Origin: Clostridia bacterium
GTDB lineage: Bacteria > Bacillota_A > Clostridia > Oscillospirales > CAG-272
Assembly (NCBI GenBank): GCA_017501345.1
Contig: JAFVXC010000037.1
Coordinates: 1 to 59,023 of the forward strand
Length of the DNA stretch: 59,023 nucleotides
Direction: 5' to 3'
Under the pieces are notes generated by a model. That model ran no database searches. It saw nothing but the letters and a program-made list of their open reading frames with translations, and was not told where the DNA came from. Of this stretch, positions 16,007 to 24,968 are shown in pieces; position 1 is the first letter of the stretch, and each line of letters begins with the position of its first letter. The position numbers were made by a program, and so were the translations under genes.

Positions 16007-17335
16007 ATGAAGCGATACATCACTCTGCCGAATATCCTCTATTTTATTCTCTTCAGCATTTTACTGAACAGCTATTTGCTCGTAAAGCTGTCTCCGTATC
16101 TGTCGATCCTGATCGTCCCTCTGTTTCTAACGCTGAATATTCTGCCCGGCATAAGACCTCGCGGCACAAAAAAGCTACGCATCAAGCTATGTAACCACGG
16201 CACTGCCGTCCTTACGCTTTTCACCCTTTCGCTGATCCCCTCTCTCGGGTGGCACGTGTTCCTTGCCTTCCGTCTCCTCCCGGACGCGTATCTCGATCTT
16301 ATCTTCAGCGCGCTCTACTGCATCCTTTTGTCCGCCGTGCTCTTCTGGAACGGCATCATCTCCGTTTACTGCTCCTCGACGCAGATGGGGATCAAATGGC
16401 GTGTGATCGGCGCCTTATGCGGTATGATCCCGATCCTGAACCTGATCGTTCTGACGAAGATCATCGCGATCACGTCCGAGGAGGTCGAATTCGAGATCGA
16501 AAAGGAGCGCGTTACCTCCGATCCGACACTCGCCGAGATCTGTAAAACGAAGTATCCGATCGTCCTCGTCCACGGTGTATTTTTCCGTGACAGCAACCTG
16601 TTCAACTATTGGGGCAGAGTGCCGCACACGCTGAAGCTGCACGGCGCGACGATCCACTACGGACAGCATCAGTCCGCTCTGACGGTGAAGGAAAGCGCAA
16701 GAGAGCTGACCGCGCGTATCAAGCTGATCGTGGAGCGCTCGGGCTGTGAGAAGGTCAATATCATCGCGCATTCCAAGGGCGGGCTCGATTGTCGCTACGC
16801 CATATCGGAGTTCGGACTTGCTCCCTACGTCGCCTCTCTGACGACGATCAACACCCCCCACAGAGGCTGTCTGTTTGCTGAGAAGCTCCTGTATGCGATC
16901 CCCGAAAAGGTCAAAAACAACGTAGCGACTGCCTACAACACCGCCTTTCACGCGATCGGGGACGAATCGCCCGATTTTCTGGCGGCGATCGGTGATCTGA
17001 CTGCGGATGCCTGCAAGCGGCTGAACGAGCAGATCACCTTCCCCGAGGGAATCTATGCCCAAAGCGTTGGCTCGGTTATGAGCCATCCGCGAAAGGGACA
17101 GTTCCCGCTGAATCTCTCCTACCGCTACGTAAAAAATTTCGACGGTGAAAACGACGGCCTTGTCGGTGAAGGCTCGTTCGCCTTTGGTGAAAAATATACG
17201 CTTCTCCGCACCGACGGCAATCGCGGCATATCGCACGGAGATATGATCGATCTGAACCGCGAAAACATCCGTGGCTTCGACGTTCGTGCCTTTTACACCG
17301 AGCTTGTAAAGGATCTGAAGGAGCGCGGGCTCTGA
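16007..17335 (+). CDS. Membrane-anchored lipase/esterase (alpha/beta hydrolase)
   Basis: 442 residues. Residues about 5-150 hold four or five membrane segments. Residues about 180-440 are a lipase-type alpha/beta hydrolase: oxyanion loop VLVHGVFF (189-190 HG), nucleophile S256 in IIAHSKGG (AHSKG replaces the usual GHSxG), acid probably D383 in GENDGLV, and base H410 in GISHGD. The long helical N-terminus suggests that the active site sits at the membrane. It follows the 43-residue protein by 11 nt and precedes a DUF2500-like gene by 26 nt. The substrate is unknown; acyl-glycerol or acyl-ester hydrolysis is inferred from fold. Confidence 0.8.
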   Translation: MKRYITLPNILYFILFSILLNSYLLVKLSPYLSILIVPLFLTLNILPGIRPRGTKKLRIKLCNHGTAVLTLFTLSLIPSLGWHVFLAFRLLPDAYLDLIFSALYCILLSAVLFWNGIISVYCSSTQMGIKWRVIGALCGMIPILNLIVLTKIIAITSEEVEFEIEKERVTSDPTLAEICKTKYPIVLVHGVFFRDSNLFNYWGRVPHTLKLHGATIHYGQHQSALTVKESARELTARIKLIVERSGCEKVNIIAHSKGGLDCRYAISEFGLAPYVASLTTINTPHRGCLFAEKLLYAIPEKVKNNVATAYNTAFHAIGDESPDFLAAIGDLTADACKRLNEQITFPEGIYAQSVGSVMSHPRKGQFPLNLSYRYVKNFDGENDGLVGEGSFAFGEKYTLLRTDGNRGISHGDMIDLNRENIRGFDVRAFYTELVKDLKERGL

Positions 17336-17361
17336 CATTTTTTCTGAGAAAGGAGCATCCT

Positions 17362-17868
17362 ATGCCCATACCGACCGAATATCTGATCTTACTTTTCGCC
17401 ATTGCCGCCGTGATCCTTGCGGTCACTGTATACGTCATCAGCAGATCGAAGGACCGTGCCCGCCTCAGCCGTGGCACAGACCGGGAAAAACACGAGTCCG
17501 AGCACGATCGCCTTGAGAAGGTCTTTGACGAGGCATGTGACGCCCTGCCGAATCCCGACGAGATCCCGCTCGTCGAGACCCGCGTTTCGGTCGAAACGAT
17601 GGAGTGCGGCGTATACGTCGCGGGACACAAATCCCCGCACAGCTATATGACCTTCGTTGTAAAATTCCGCACGGACAGCGGTGAGCTGCTCGAATTCCAA
17701 GTGGAGGAGGAGCTCTACCGTATCCTCTCGGAGGGAGAAACGGGAACGCTCGGAACGCTGAACGGCTTCTTTTACGGCTTTGTTCCCGATGGCGAGGACG
17801 ACGATCCTCCCGCGGTATCCGAGGAAAGCCTCAAGGAATCTGCCGAAGAGCAAACAGACCAAATATAA
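17362..17868 (+). CDS. DUF2500-like membrane protein
   Basis: 168 residues. An N-terminal membrane anchor (YLILLFAIAAVILAVTVYVI) is followed by a charged linker, a beta-rich domain with YMTFVVKFRTDSGELLEFQV and YRILSEGETGTLGTL (the DUF2500 pattern), and an acidic tail. The function of the family is unknown. It is likely co-transcribed with the lipase. Confidence 0.65.
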   Translation: MPIPTEYLILLFAIAAVILAVTVYVISRSKDRARLSRGTDREKHESEHDRLEKVFDEACDALPNPDEIPLVETRVSVETMECGVYVAGHKSPHSYMTFVVKFRTDSGELLEFQVEEELYRILSEGETGTLGTLNGFFYGFVPDGEDDDPPAVSEESLKESAEEQTDQI

Positions 17869-17871
17869 AGC

Positions 17872-17913
17872 TTCCCCCGAGGAGTCAACGCAGCTCCCCG
17901 GGGGATTTTTCTA
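17872..17913 (+). terminator. Terminator of the lipase operon
   Basis: Stem CCCCCGAGGAG/CTCCCCGGGGG followed by ATTTTT. Confidence 0.8.
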
Positions 17914-17928
17914 TGTGTGCGGCGCCGC

Positions 17929-19674
17929 TCAGTCCTCGATCGCCGCCTTCTTTTTGTTGATCTCCGAAATGATCGCCATATCAAACTTCGGCTCTCTCGT
18001 TTCGTAGAGGAAGAGTCCGTTCTTCTCCTGCTCAACGTCGGTGAGCTGGGTATAGCAGAAGCCCATCATCAAAGGGTTATCGAGCAGGGCGTGCGTCAGC
18101 CCTCTGTACCGATTGTAAAACTCCTCGTAGTTCTCTGCCGCCTCGCCGTAGCTCCACGCGACCTTTTTCGAATCGACACCCTCAGCGACCGCAAGCCGGA
18201 AGCCCGTTCCGCCGTACTCGGAGAGGAAGAGCGGAAGCCTTCCGTCCCAGCGCTGACGCTTCTGCCGCTCTTCGATCTCCCCTGCGGTCACCGCTGCGTC
18301 ATAGCGCGCCTTGAAGGTCTCGGGGTTCTGATCGTAGTCGTGAAGGTCATAGATATCGGTGACGACGTGGAAGTTGCCGCTCGTGTCGATGCAGGGACGG
18401 GTGGGATCATATCGCTTCGTCTCCTCGTACACGATGCGGAGAAGGGCGTCGTCCTGACGCTTTTTCTGCGCGCCGTAGTCCCACGTTTCGTTAAAGGGAC
18501 ACCAGCCGATGACAGACGGATGGTTAAAGTCGCGCTTCACCGCACTGAGCCAATCGGGAAGGAAGGTCGAGAGATTCGCGACGTCGGAGTAGTCGAGTCC
18601 CCAGTTGCCGTACTCGCCCCATACCAGATAGCCGAGTCTGTCGGCGTGGTAGAGGTAGCGGGGCTCAAAGACCTTCTGGTGGAGGCGCGCGCCGTTGAAG
18701 CCTGCGTCAAGTCCACACCGGACGTCCTTTTCAAGCATCGCGTCAGTCGGTGCGGTGCAGATGCCGTCGTGATAGAAGCCCTGGTCGAGCACGAGACGCT
18801 GGAACACGCTCCTTCCGTTGAGGCGGAACTTCATACCGTCAAGCTCGATCGAGCGAAGTCCAAAGTAGCTCTTTACCTCGTCCTTACCGAAGCGGAGCAC
18901 GAGATCGTACAGTCTTCCGTGACCGATCTCCCACAGGTGCTTTTCGGAGAGCTTTACCTCAAGAAAACCCGTGACGGAGAGGTTCTTCTTCGAGCCTTCA
19001 CCGACCTTCTTCCCTTCGTAGTAAACCTCCGCCGTAAGATCGCCCTTGCCGACGAGCTCTGCGTCGATCAGGACCGACACGTTTTCAAGGTCGGGGAGGA
19101 TGCGCGCGTATTTAACGTAGGCCGCGGGAACGATCTCGTACCAGACGGTCTGCCAGATCCCCGTGGTTCTGGTATAGTTGCAGCCGCGCGACGCAAAGCC
19201 CCGCGACTGCTTGCCCGATGCCTGACGCCCGGAGCGCGTGTCGTCGTAGCAATGCACGGTGAGATCGTTATCCCCTGCCTTGAGGAAGGGGGTAATATCG
19301 TACTCAAACGAAGCGTAACCACCGACGTGCGGCAGACCTGCCCTTTTTCCGTTGACGTATACTGTGGTCTCAAAATCGGCGGCACCGAAGTGAAGGATCA
19401 CACGGTTTCCCGTGAGATCGCTCTCCTCGAGGGCGATCGTTTTCTTGTACCAGACCGACAGCATAAAATCCTTATAATTGACACCCGACAGCGGAGATTC
19501 GGGGCAGAACGGAACGGTGATCGAGGAATCGAGATGCTCCTTTTCCCAGAGTGCGCGATCGACGCCGCTGTTTCCGTGGTCGATCTCAAACTCCCACGTA
19601 CCGTTGAGGTTCTTCCAGAGCTTTCGCTCCCATTGCGGATTCGGATGCTCGGGGCGAGGTATATTCGTATTCAT
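17929..19674 (-). CDS. Glycoside hydrolase family 2 enzyme
   Basis: 581 residues. An N-terminal sugar-binding jelly roll (about 15-190), an immunoglobulin-like domain (about 195-285) and a TIM barrel (about 288-575) are in the GH2 order. The acid/base is E397 in GWCPFNETW and the nucleophile E486 in FLSEYGG. No signal peptide, so it is cytoplasmic. It is short compared with LacZ and closer in size to GH2 glucuronidase-like enzymes; substrate not assignable. AAGGAG precedes the ATG. It is divergent from an AraC regulator, the usual arrangement for a sugar-inducible glycosidase. Confidence 0.85.
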   Translation of the reverse strand: MNTNIPRPEHPNPQWERKLWKNLNGTWEFEIDHGNSGVDRALWEKEHLDSSITVPFCPESPLSGVNYKDFMLSVWYKKTIALEESDLTGNRVILHFGAADFETTVYVNGKRAGLPHVGGYASFEYDITPFLKAGDNDLTVHCYDDTRSGRQASGKQSRGFASRGCNYTRTTGIWQTVWYEIVPAAYVKYARILPDLENVSVLIDAELVGKGDLTAEVYYEGKKVGEGSKKNLSVTGFLEVKLSEKHLWEIGHGRLYDLVLRFGKDEVKSYFGLRSIELDGMKFRLNGRSVFQRLVLDQGFYHDGICTAPTDAMLEKDVRCGLDAGFNGARLHQKVFEPRYLYHADRLGYLVWGEYGNWGLDYSDVANLSTFLPDWLSAVKRDFNHPSVIGWCPFNETWDYGAQKKRQDDALLRIVYEETKRYDPTRPCIDTSGNFHVVTDIYDLHDYDQNPETFKARYDAAVTAGEIEERQKRQRWDGRLPLFLSEYGGTGFRLAVAEGVDSKKVAWSYGEAAENYEEFYNRYRGLTHALLDNPLMMGFCYTQLTDVEQEKNGLFLYETREPKFDMAIISEINKKKAAIED

Positions 19675-19698
19675 AAAAATTCTCCTTTTATATTTTTA

Positions 19699-19730
19699 CT
19701 TTTTCAAGGAAAGGTACTTGCTTTTTCAAG
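19699..19730. promoter_or_regulatory. Candidate AraC operator (direct repeat)
   Basis: CTTTTTCAAG occurs at 19699-19708 and again at 19721-19730, 22 bp apart (two helical turns), between the divergent GH2 and araC-type genes. The second copy overlaps the -35 of the regulator. Confidence 0.55.
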
Positions 19731-19746
19731 CTATTTATATTATAAT
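19718..19746 (+). promoter_or_regulatory. Promoter of the AraC-type gene
   Basis: TTGCTT at 19718-19723, 17-bp spacer, TATAAT at 19741-19746. Confidence 0.7.
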
Positions 19747-19796
19747 ACAAGAAATATGCGTTTTCAATCCAAAATATAGCATAAAAGGTGTGTAAT

Positions 19797-20651
19797 ATGA
19801 GCAATTCACTTTCGTCCGACAGACTCGTGAAATATCCGAACAAGGAGCTCGCCGCCGCTTTTCTCGCGGAAAACGGCATTCCCTTCCGAAATGCCGTCAT
19901 CGGCATCACCTATCCCTTCCCCGACTATCGGATCGACCGCAAAAGCCCCTCCCCCGTTACGGTGTTCGAGTGTGTGCTTTCGGGCGAGGGCAGGATCCTC
20001 CTTGACGGGAAGTGGCAGACCGTGCGAGCGGGTGACATATACGTTCTCTGTGAGGGAGAAAAGCACCGCTACCAATCCGACCCGCGTGATCCGTGGAAAA
20101 AGATCTGGATCAACTACGCTTCAAGCTATATGTCCGCTATGCTGGATGCATACGGCATTCGAAGCGGCATCTACTCCTCCGAAAATGCGCACGTCTATTT
20201 TGAACAGCTGATCGAGCTGTCGAAGAGTGCTGTCTCCGACCCGAACGTCTGCTTTACGATCGCGGACTACGTGCATCGGATCGTCCACTCGATCGCCTCG
20301 GCGCGTGTCACCGCGCAGTCGGACGAATACAGGATCCGTGAGGCTCTGAACGCTGCGGTTTACGAAAGGCTGAATCTCGACGAGCTGTCCGCAAGGCTTC
20401 ATATCTCGAAGTCCGGTCTCATCCGCGTATTCAAAAGGAATTTCGGCGTCACTCCGTACGAATATCTGCTTTCTTTGAAGATATCGGCGGCAAAGCTCCT
20501 TCTGAAGGACACGAAAATGACTGTGCGGGAGATCGCAGAGCGGCTGTGTATTTCGGACGAGCACTACTTTTCTTCCCTCTTTCTCGCACGGGTCGGTATG
20601 CGTCCGCGCGATTATCGGTGCCGCGCGCACTCACAGACCGAGAAAAAATAA
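19797..20651 (+). CDS. AraC-family transcriptional regulator with cupin sensor domain
   Basis: About 284 residues. An N-terminal cupin-like sugar-sensing domain (about 30-150; VFECVLSGEGRILLDGKW) is followed by two C-terminal helix-turn-helix motifs (about 185-280), including LSARLHISKSGLIRVFKRNF and EIAERLCISDEHYFSSLF. AAAGGTG lies before the ATG at 19797; the GTG at 19788 is too close to it. Probable activator of the divergent GH2 gene. Confidence 0.85.
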   Translation: MSNSLSSDRLVKYPNKELAAAFLAENGIPFRNAVIGITYPFPDYRIDRKSPSPVTVFECVLSGEGRILLDGKWQTVRAGDIYVLCEGEKHRYQSDPRDPWKKIWINYASSYMSAMLDAYGIRSGIYSSENAHVYFEQLIELSKSAVSDPNVCFTIADYVHRIVHSIASARVTAQSDEYRIREALNAAVYERLNLDELSARLHISKSGLIRVFKRNFGVTPYEYLLSLKISAAKLLLKDTKMTVREIAERLCISDEHYFSSLFLARVGMRPRDYRCRAHSQTEKK

Positions 20652-20654
20652 AAA

Positions 20655-20700
20655 GAAACAGAGGCTGATGTCAGACGGTATCAGCCTCTGTGTTTTTGGC
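20655..20700. terminator. Bidirectional terminator
   Basis: Stem CAGAGGCTGAT/ATCAGCCTCTG with T5 to the right, and a T-rich run on the other strand. It is shared by the converging araC-type and trkH genes. Confidence 0.8.
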
Positions 20701-20714
20701 GGATATATCGCTTT

Positions 20715-22172
20715 TCAGCGATTTCTCCAGGTATTGACCGAGAACAGAACGAGGATCGGGAAGATCTCAAGCCTGCCCGCGAGCATATCAAAGATCAGAA
20801 CCAGCTTTGACAGAATGCTGTAATCCGCATAGTTCCGCAACGGTCCGAATTCCGCAAAGGCAGGCCCGATGTTATTGAAGCAGGCAAGCACAGCGGAGAC
20901 GTTTCCCTCAACCGAAAAGCTCGCGTCAAGGGATACGAGCAGCACACTCACGACGACGATCAGCGTATACGCCGCAAGATAGGCGTTCGTATTGACAAGC
21001 ACCTTCTCGCTGACGGGCCTCTCGTTGTTGCGCACCACGATGACCTGCTTCGGATGAATAAGCTGACGGATATTGCGGCGCAGATTTTTAAGAAGCAGCA
21101 ACAGACGCGAGCATTTGAGTCCGCCGCCTGTACTGCCCGCACAGGCACCGACGATCATAAGACCGAGCAGGATCGTTTTCGAGAAGGTAGGCCACAGGTC
21201 AAAATCGACCGATGAAAAGCCTGTCGTCGTGATAATGCTTGCGACCTGAAACGCCGCGTGGCGAAGGGTCTCGCCGATCGATCCGTAGATGTCGTAAAGA
21301 TTCCACGTGATGAGCACGATGCTTCCGACCACAAGCCCGATGTAAAGACGAAGCTCCTCATCGCGGAGGACGTTTCTGACCTGCCCGATGAGCAGGAGAT
21401 AATAACAGCTGAAATTGATGCCAAAGAGTAGGATAAAGACCGTCGTAACGATCTGGATATAGGGCGAGAAGCTGCCCATACTGTCGTTCCGTATGCCAAA
21501 TCCGCCCGTTCCCGCCGAGCTGAACGCCGTACAGAAGGCTTCGAAAAGATCCATTCCCCCAAACAGGAGAAAGACCACGTTCAGCACGGTCAGAATGATG
21601 TACATCGCGTAAAGGATGAGCGCGGTTTTTTTCATTTTCGGGACGAGCTTTCCGACGTCGGGACCGGGGCTCTCCGCGCGGAGGAGATGCACGGTCATTC
21701 CCGAGCCGCGTCCCTCGTTCGGCGTAAAGGCAAGGAGAAAAACGAGCACGCCCATTCCACCGAGCCAATTCGTAAAGCTGCGCCAGAAGAGGAGGCTCTT
21801 CGGGAGCGATTCCACATCAGACAGCACGGAGGCGCCCGTCGTGGTAAATCCCGACACGATCTCAAAAAGCGCGTCGATGTAATTCGGGATCACGCCCGAG
21901 ATCACGAACGGCAGGCATCCGAGGAGACTGAGCACGACCCAGCTCACGCCGACGCACACGAATCCCTCCTTCGCGTTGAAGGAGGAGGGGGCGCCGCGAC
22001 AGATCAGGAAAAACAGCACGGCTATCAGAGCGATCGCCGCAAGCGTCACGAGAAGCCCAAGCAGTGCCGCGCGTTCTCCCGAGAAGAGTGCAATGAGAAG
22101 GGGCGGGATGAGGAAGATCCCCTCGACCGAAAGGATGCGGGCAAAAAACAGCCCGATCATTTTATAATTCAT
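20715..22172 (-). CDS. trkH: Potassium uptake channel subunit TrkH/KtrB
   Basis: 485 residues with about ten membrane segments in the TrkH arrangement. Selectivity-filter-like P-loops such as GFTTTGASVL, GTGGFGIRND, ITTTGFSSVD and FNNIGPAFAE are visible, one per repeat. The ATG at 22172 has GGAGG upstream; the longer open frame overlaps trkA and is discarded. It lies 16 nt after trkA in the same operon. It imports K+ with TrkA as the cytosolic nucleotide-binding gate. Confidence 0.93.
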   Translation of the reverse strand: MNYKMIGLFFARILSVEGIFLIPPLLIALFSGERAALLGLLVTLAAIALIAVLFFLICRGAPSSFNAKEGFVCVGVSWVVLSLLGCLPFVISGVIPNYIDALFEIVSGFTTTGASVLSDVESLPKSLLFWRSFTNWLGGMGVLVFLLAFTPNEGRGSGMTVHLLRAESPGPDVGKLVPKMKKTALILYAMYIILTVLNVVFLLFGGMDLFEAFCTAFSSAGTGGFGIRNDSMGSFSPYIQIVTTVFILLFGINFSCYYLLLIGQVRNVLRDEELRLYIGLVVGSIVLITWNLYDIYGSIGETLRHAAFQVASIITTTGFSSVDFDLWPTFSKTILLGLMIVGACAGSTGGGLKCSRLLLLLKNLRRNIRQLIHPKQVIVVRNNERPVSEKVLVNTNAYLAAYTLIVVVSVLLVSLDASFSVEGNVSAVLACFNNIGPAFAEFGPLRNYADYSILSKLVLIFDMLAGRLEIFPILVLFSVNTWRNR

Positions 22173-22188
22173 CGTGAGGCCTCCGGGA

Positions 22189-23550
22189 TCAAGCGAAAAT
22201 ATCGTTGAGCTGACGCACGATCTCGTCCCCACTCGTTACGACGACGACCGTATCTCCGACCGCGAATTTCGAGTCGCCGTTCGGGATCTCGGCGGTCGAG
22301 CCGTGGATGATGCTCGCGACGAGCACGTCGTCGCGCAGCTGCAGATCCTTCAGCGGAATGCCCGAGTTCCGTGTGTTTTCGTCCACGAGGAATTCGACCG
22401 CCTCGACCTGACCGTCCGCGATCGAATGCACAGACAGTGCCGCACCGCTTTGGTTCTCCAGTGCGCGGACGTAGCGCACGATATCGTTACAGCAAAGATC
22501 GCGCGGGCAGATCACGCTGCCGAGCGAAAGCTCGTCGATGAGGCTTTGATTATACGTCGTGCCGCCGAGCTTCGTGATGACCTGCGGAACACCGCGGCTT
22601 GCCGAATAGAGGGAGAAGATCATATTAAGCTCGTCCGATCCCGTGAGAGCGATAAAGGCGTCGTAATCCGAGAGCTTATCGGTCTCAAGAATGCTGCCGC
22701 TCGGGCGATCTCCAAGCAGGATCTGCGTTTTGGGAAGAAGGCGGGCAAGCTCCTCACAGCGCACGGGATCCTTTTCGACGAGCTGAACCGAAACGCCCGA
22801 TTTCTGGAGCGATTTCGCAAGATAATACCCGATCGTTCCGCCGCCGCAGATGATGATACGGCGCGCGCGACGCGTGATGACACCGAGGTTTTTGAGAAGC
22901 ACGGTGAGCACCTCGGTCGGTGCCGTTACGAAAATACGATCTCCCTCGAGAAGCTTACAGCCGCCCTTCGGGGGGATCGCCTTGCCGTTTCGCAGAATGG
23001 CGCAGACGAGCACCTTGCACTTGACCACCCCGTTCATTGCGGCAAGCGTGACACCTGCAAGCGGGCTGTTCTCATCGATCCGAAGCTCGACGATCTCGGC
23101 TCTTCCCTTCGCAAAGGTATCTCTGCGTAAAAATCCCGGGTATTTCAGCAGGCGCTCGATCTCGACCGCCGCCTGTCTTTCGGGATTCACCGTCATCGAC
23201 AGCCCGAACACGCTGCGCATCTCGTGGATCTGATCGGTGTATTCGGGATTTCGGATGCGGGCGATCGTATGCAGGTGCGGATTCATTGCGTACGCAGTGG
23301 TACAGCACAGGAGGTTGATCTCATCCTCCCCCGTAACGGCAAGGAGAAGATCGGCACTTCTGACGCCAGCCTCACCGAGCACCGACATCGCGGCACAGTT
23401 TCCAACCGCCGCCATTACGTCGTATTTTTCAACACATTTTTCAAGAACGTTCTGATCAACGTCAATTACGGTTACGTTATATCCCTCTGCCGCAAGGTGG
23501 CGCGCAAGTGTCGATCCGACTCTGCCTCCACCGGCTATAATGATATTCAT
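22189..23550 (-). CDS. trkA: Trk potassium uptake regulator TrkA
   Basis: 453 residues. Two RCK units are present: the first Rossmann fold begins MNIIIAGGGRVGSTLA and the second has RIIICGGGTIGYYLA near residue 230, each followed by an RCK-C domain (ENSPLAGVTL and NTRNSGIPL). GGAGGG precedes the ATG at 23550. It forms an operon with trkH. It binds NAD(H) or another nucleotide to gate TrkH. Confidence 0.93.
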   Translation of the reverse strand: MNIIIAGGGRVGSTLARHLAAEGYNVTVIDVDQNVLEKCVEKYDVMAAVGNCAAMSVLGEAGVRSADLLLAVTGEDEINLLCCTTAYAMNPHLHTIARIRNPEYTDQIHEMRSVFGLSMTVNPERQAAVEIERLLKYPGFLRRDTFAKGRAEIVELRIDENSPLAGVTLAAMNGVVKCKVLVCAILRNGKAIPPKGGCKLLEGDRIFVTAPTEVLTVLLKNLGVITRRARRIIICGGGTIGYYLAKSLQKSGVSVQLVEKDPVRCEELARLLPKTQILLGDRPSGSILETDKLSDYDAFIALTGSDELNMIFSLYSASRGVPQVITKLGGTTYNQSLIDELSLGSVICPRDLCCNDIVRYVRALENQSGAALSVHSIADGQVEAVEFLVDENTRNSGIPLKDLQLRDDVLVASIIHGSTAEIPNGDSKFAVGDTVVVVTSGDEIVRQLNDIFA

Positions 23551-23581
23551 TGCGCCCTCCGGAATCAAAATGATTATTATT

Positions 23582-23610
23582 ATTTTACCACAAAGTGCCG
23601 CATTTGTCAA
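23582..23610 (-). promoter_or_regulatory. Promoter of trkA-trkH
   Basis: TTGACA at 23605-23610, 17-bp spacer, TAAAAT at 23582-23587, minus strand. Confidence 0.8.
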
Positions 23611-23696
23611 CGGGCTTCGCATAATCCCCGTATGCGCGGGGTATACTTGGGATGTACCAAAAAATCTCACAAGGATCCAAGGAAAGGAATGCAAAA

Positions 23697-24152
23697 ATGA
23701 CACTTACGCAAAAAGAAACGAGCTTACTGAAGGATATGAAGGGACAGGAGGAGCTTTGCATCGCGAAGTACAAGAAGTACGCAGAGATGGCAAAATCGTC
23801 AGAGCTGAAGGCTCTCTTCACGCAGATGGCAAAGGTCGAGGAGAACCATCTGCAGACGGTCACCGCGATGATGAGCGGCACCGTGCAGCCCGCCCCCGCA
23901 CAGCTCGAAAACTCGAACAACGCACACTGCACACCCGCACAGTACGCCTCGGACGCCGACCGTCAGGAGGACGCTCTTCTCTGCCGCGATATGCTCTCGA
24001 CCGAGAAGCACGTGTCATCGCTTTACGACACCTCGATCTTTGAATTCAAGGATCCCGCGGCGCGCAAGCTCCTGAATCACATTCAGGCAGAGGAGCAGCA
24101 GCACGGTGAGCAGCTGTACGCATTTATGAGCTGCAACGGGATGTATTCCTGA
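23697..24152 (+). CDS. CotF-like spore coat protein (ferritin-like four-helix fold)
   Basis: 151 residues, all-helical. Paired helices such as LTQKETSLLKDMKGQEELC and KKYAEMAKSSELKALFTQMA, and the C-terminal KLLNHIQAEEQQHGEQLYAF, match the CotF family of spore coat proteins. The start at 23697 has GGAAAGGAATGC upstream. It is monocistronic. Sporulation-specific expression is expected from the family, but I could not place a clear sporulation promoter. Confidence 0.8.
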   Translation: MTLTQKETSLLKDMKGQEELCIAKYKKYAEMAKSSELKALFTQMAKVEENHLQTVTAMMSGTVQPAPAQLENSNNAHCTPAQYASDADRQEDALLCRDMLSTEKHVSSLYDTSIFEFKDPAARKLLNHIQAEEQQHGEQLYAFMSCNGMYS

Positions 24153-24157
24153 GAAAT

Positions 24158-24198
24158 AAAAGGGGGCTGTCTCACTTTAGAGAGACAGCTCCTTTTCG
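24158..24198. terminator. Bidirectional terminator
   Basis: Stem GGGCTGTCTC/GAGACAGCTC with T4 to the right and CCCCCTTTTATTTC on the other strand, between the converging cotF-like and mgtC-like genes. Confidence 0.75.
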
Positions 24199-24203
24199 TT
24201 TCC

Positions 24204-24956
24204 TTACAGCTCCTGCACCATCCGCACGTCCGTAATGGCGGACAGCTCGGCAAGGACCTTCTCTCGGCGCACGTTCTTCGCGAAGCGAACGGTCAAGAGC
24301 GCACTCATCAGGGGCTCGTCGTCCGTCGTTTTGGTCTTCGTAAGCTCGACGTCGAGGACGCGCACCTGGCGTACACGAAGCGCATCGACGATGCGGCTGA
24401 CATTCTGCGTCTCTCCGAACTCGACGTATACCGTGAGGTCACGCGCCTTGGTGGCTGCGGCAAATTCGAGCCTTGAGAAAACGACCTCGACGAGCAGGAT
24501 CAGGAAGGTGACGTACAGAGCGGCACCGTAAAATCCAACACCGATCGCAAGACCGACGATCGCCGTTGTCCAAAGCCCCGCCGCCGTCGTCAGTCCCTTG
24601 ACCTGTCTGCGCTTCGTAACGATGATCGTTCCCGCACCGATAAATCCGATGCCTGCGATGACCTGCGCGCCGAGACGTGCGGGATCAAGCACAAACTGTC
24701 CCTCGGGGATCATTGTGCTGACGTTCTCTGCGGCAAAGATCCAATTCGGGTTAAAATACGTCCACAGATACTGACTCGTCATCGTCGTCAGCGTTGCGCC
24801 GATGCAAACAAGAATGTGGGTACGGAAGCCCGCTACGCGGTGCTTATGCTCACGCTCAAGTCCGATGAGACCGCCACAGACGACCGCGAGGAGCATTCTG
24901 AGAACGGTCGACCACTCGTTTTCGAGAAATCTGAGAGATTCAATAAATTCAGGCAT
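24204..24956 (-). CDS. MgtC/SapB family membrane protein (second of a pair)
   Basis: 250 residues. Membrane segments cover about 12-165 with the family signatures GGLIGLEREHKHRVAGFRTH and GIGFIGAGTII. The C-terminal ACT-like cytoplasmic domain lies at about 170-250. It lies 12 nt downstream of a closely similar gene, so the pair arose by tandem duplication. MgtC-type proteins are linked to magnesium limitation and control of ATP synthase or phosphate; the role here is inference. Confidence 0.88.
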   Translation of the reverse strand: MPEFIESLRFLENEWSTVLRMLLAVVCGGLIGLEREHKHRVAGFRTHILVCIGATLTTMTSQYLWTYFNPNWIFAAENVSTMIPEGQFVLDPARLGAQVIAGIGFIGAGTIIVTKRRQVKGLTTAAGLWTTAIVGLAIGVGFYGAALYVTFLILLVEVVFSRLEFAAATKARDLTVYVEFGETQNVSRIVDALRVRQVRVLDVELTKTKTTDDEPLMSALLTVRFAKNVRREKVLAELSAITDVRMVQEL

Positions 24957-24968
24957 ACCGTATCCCCC

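Noticed and set aside
17917..19779. 620-codon plus-strand open frame
   Set aside because: Antisense shadow of the GH2 gene, which has complete catalytic motifs on the other strand.
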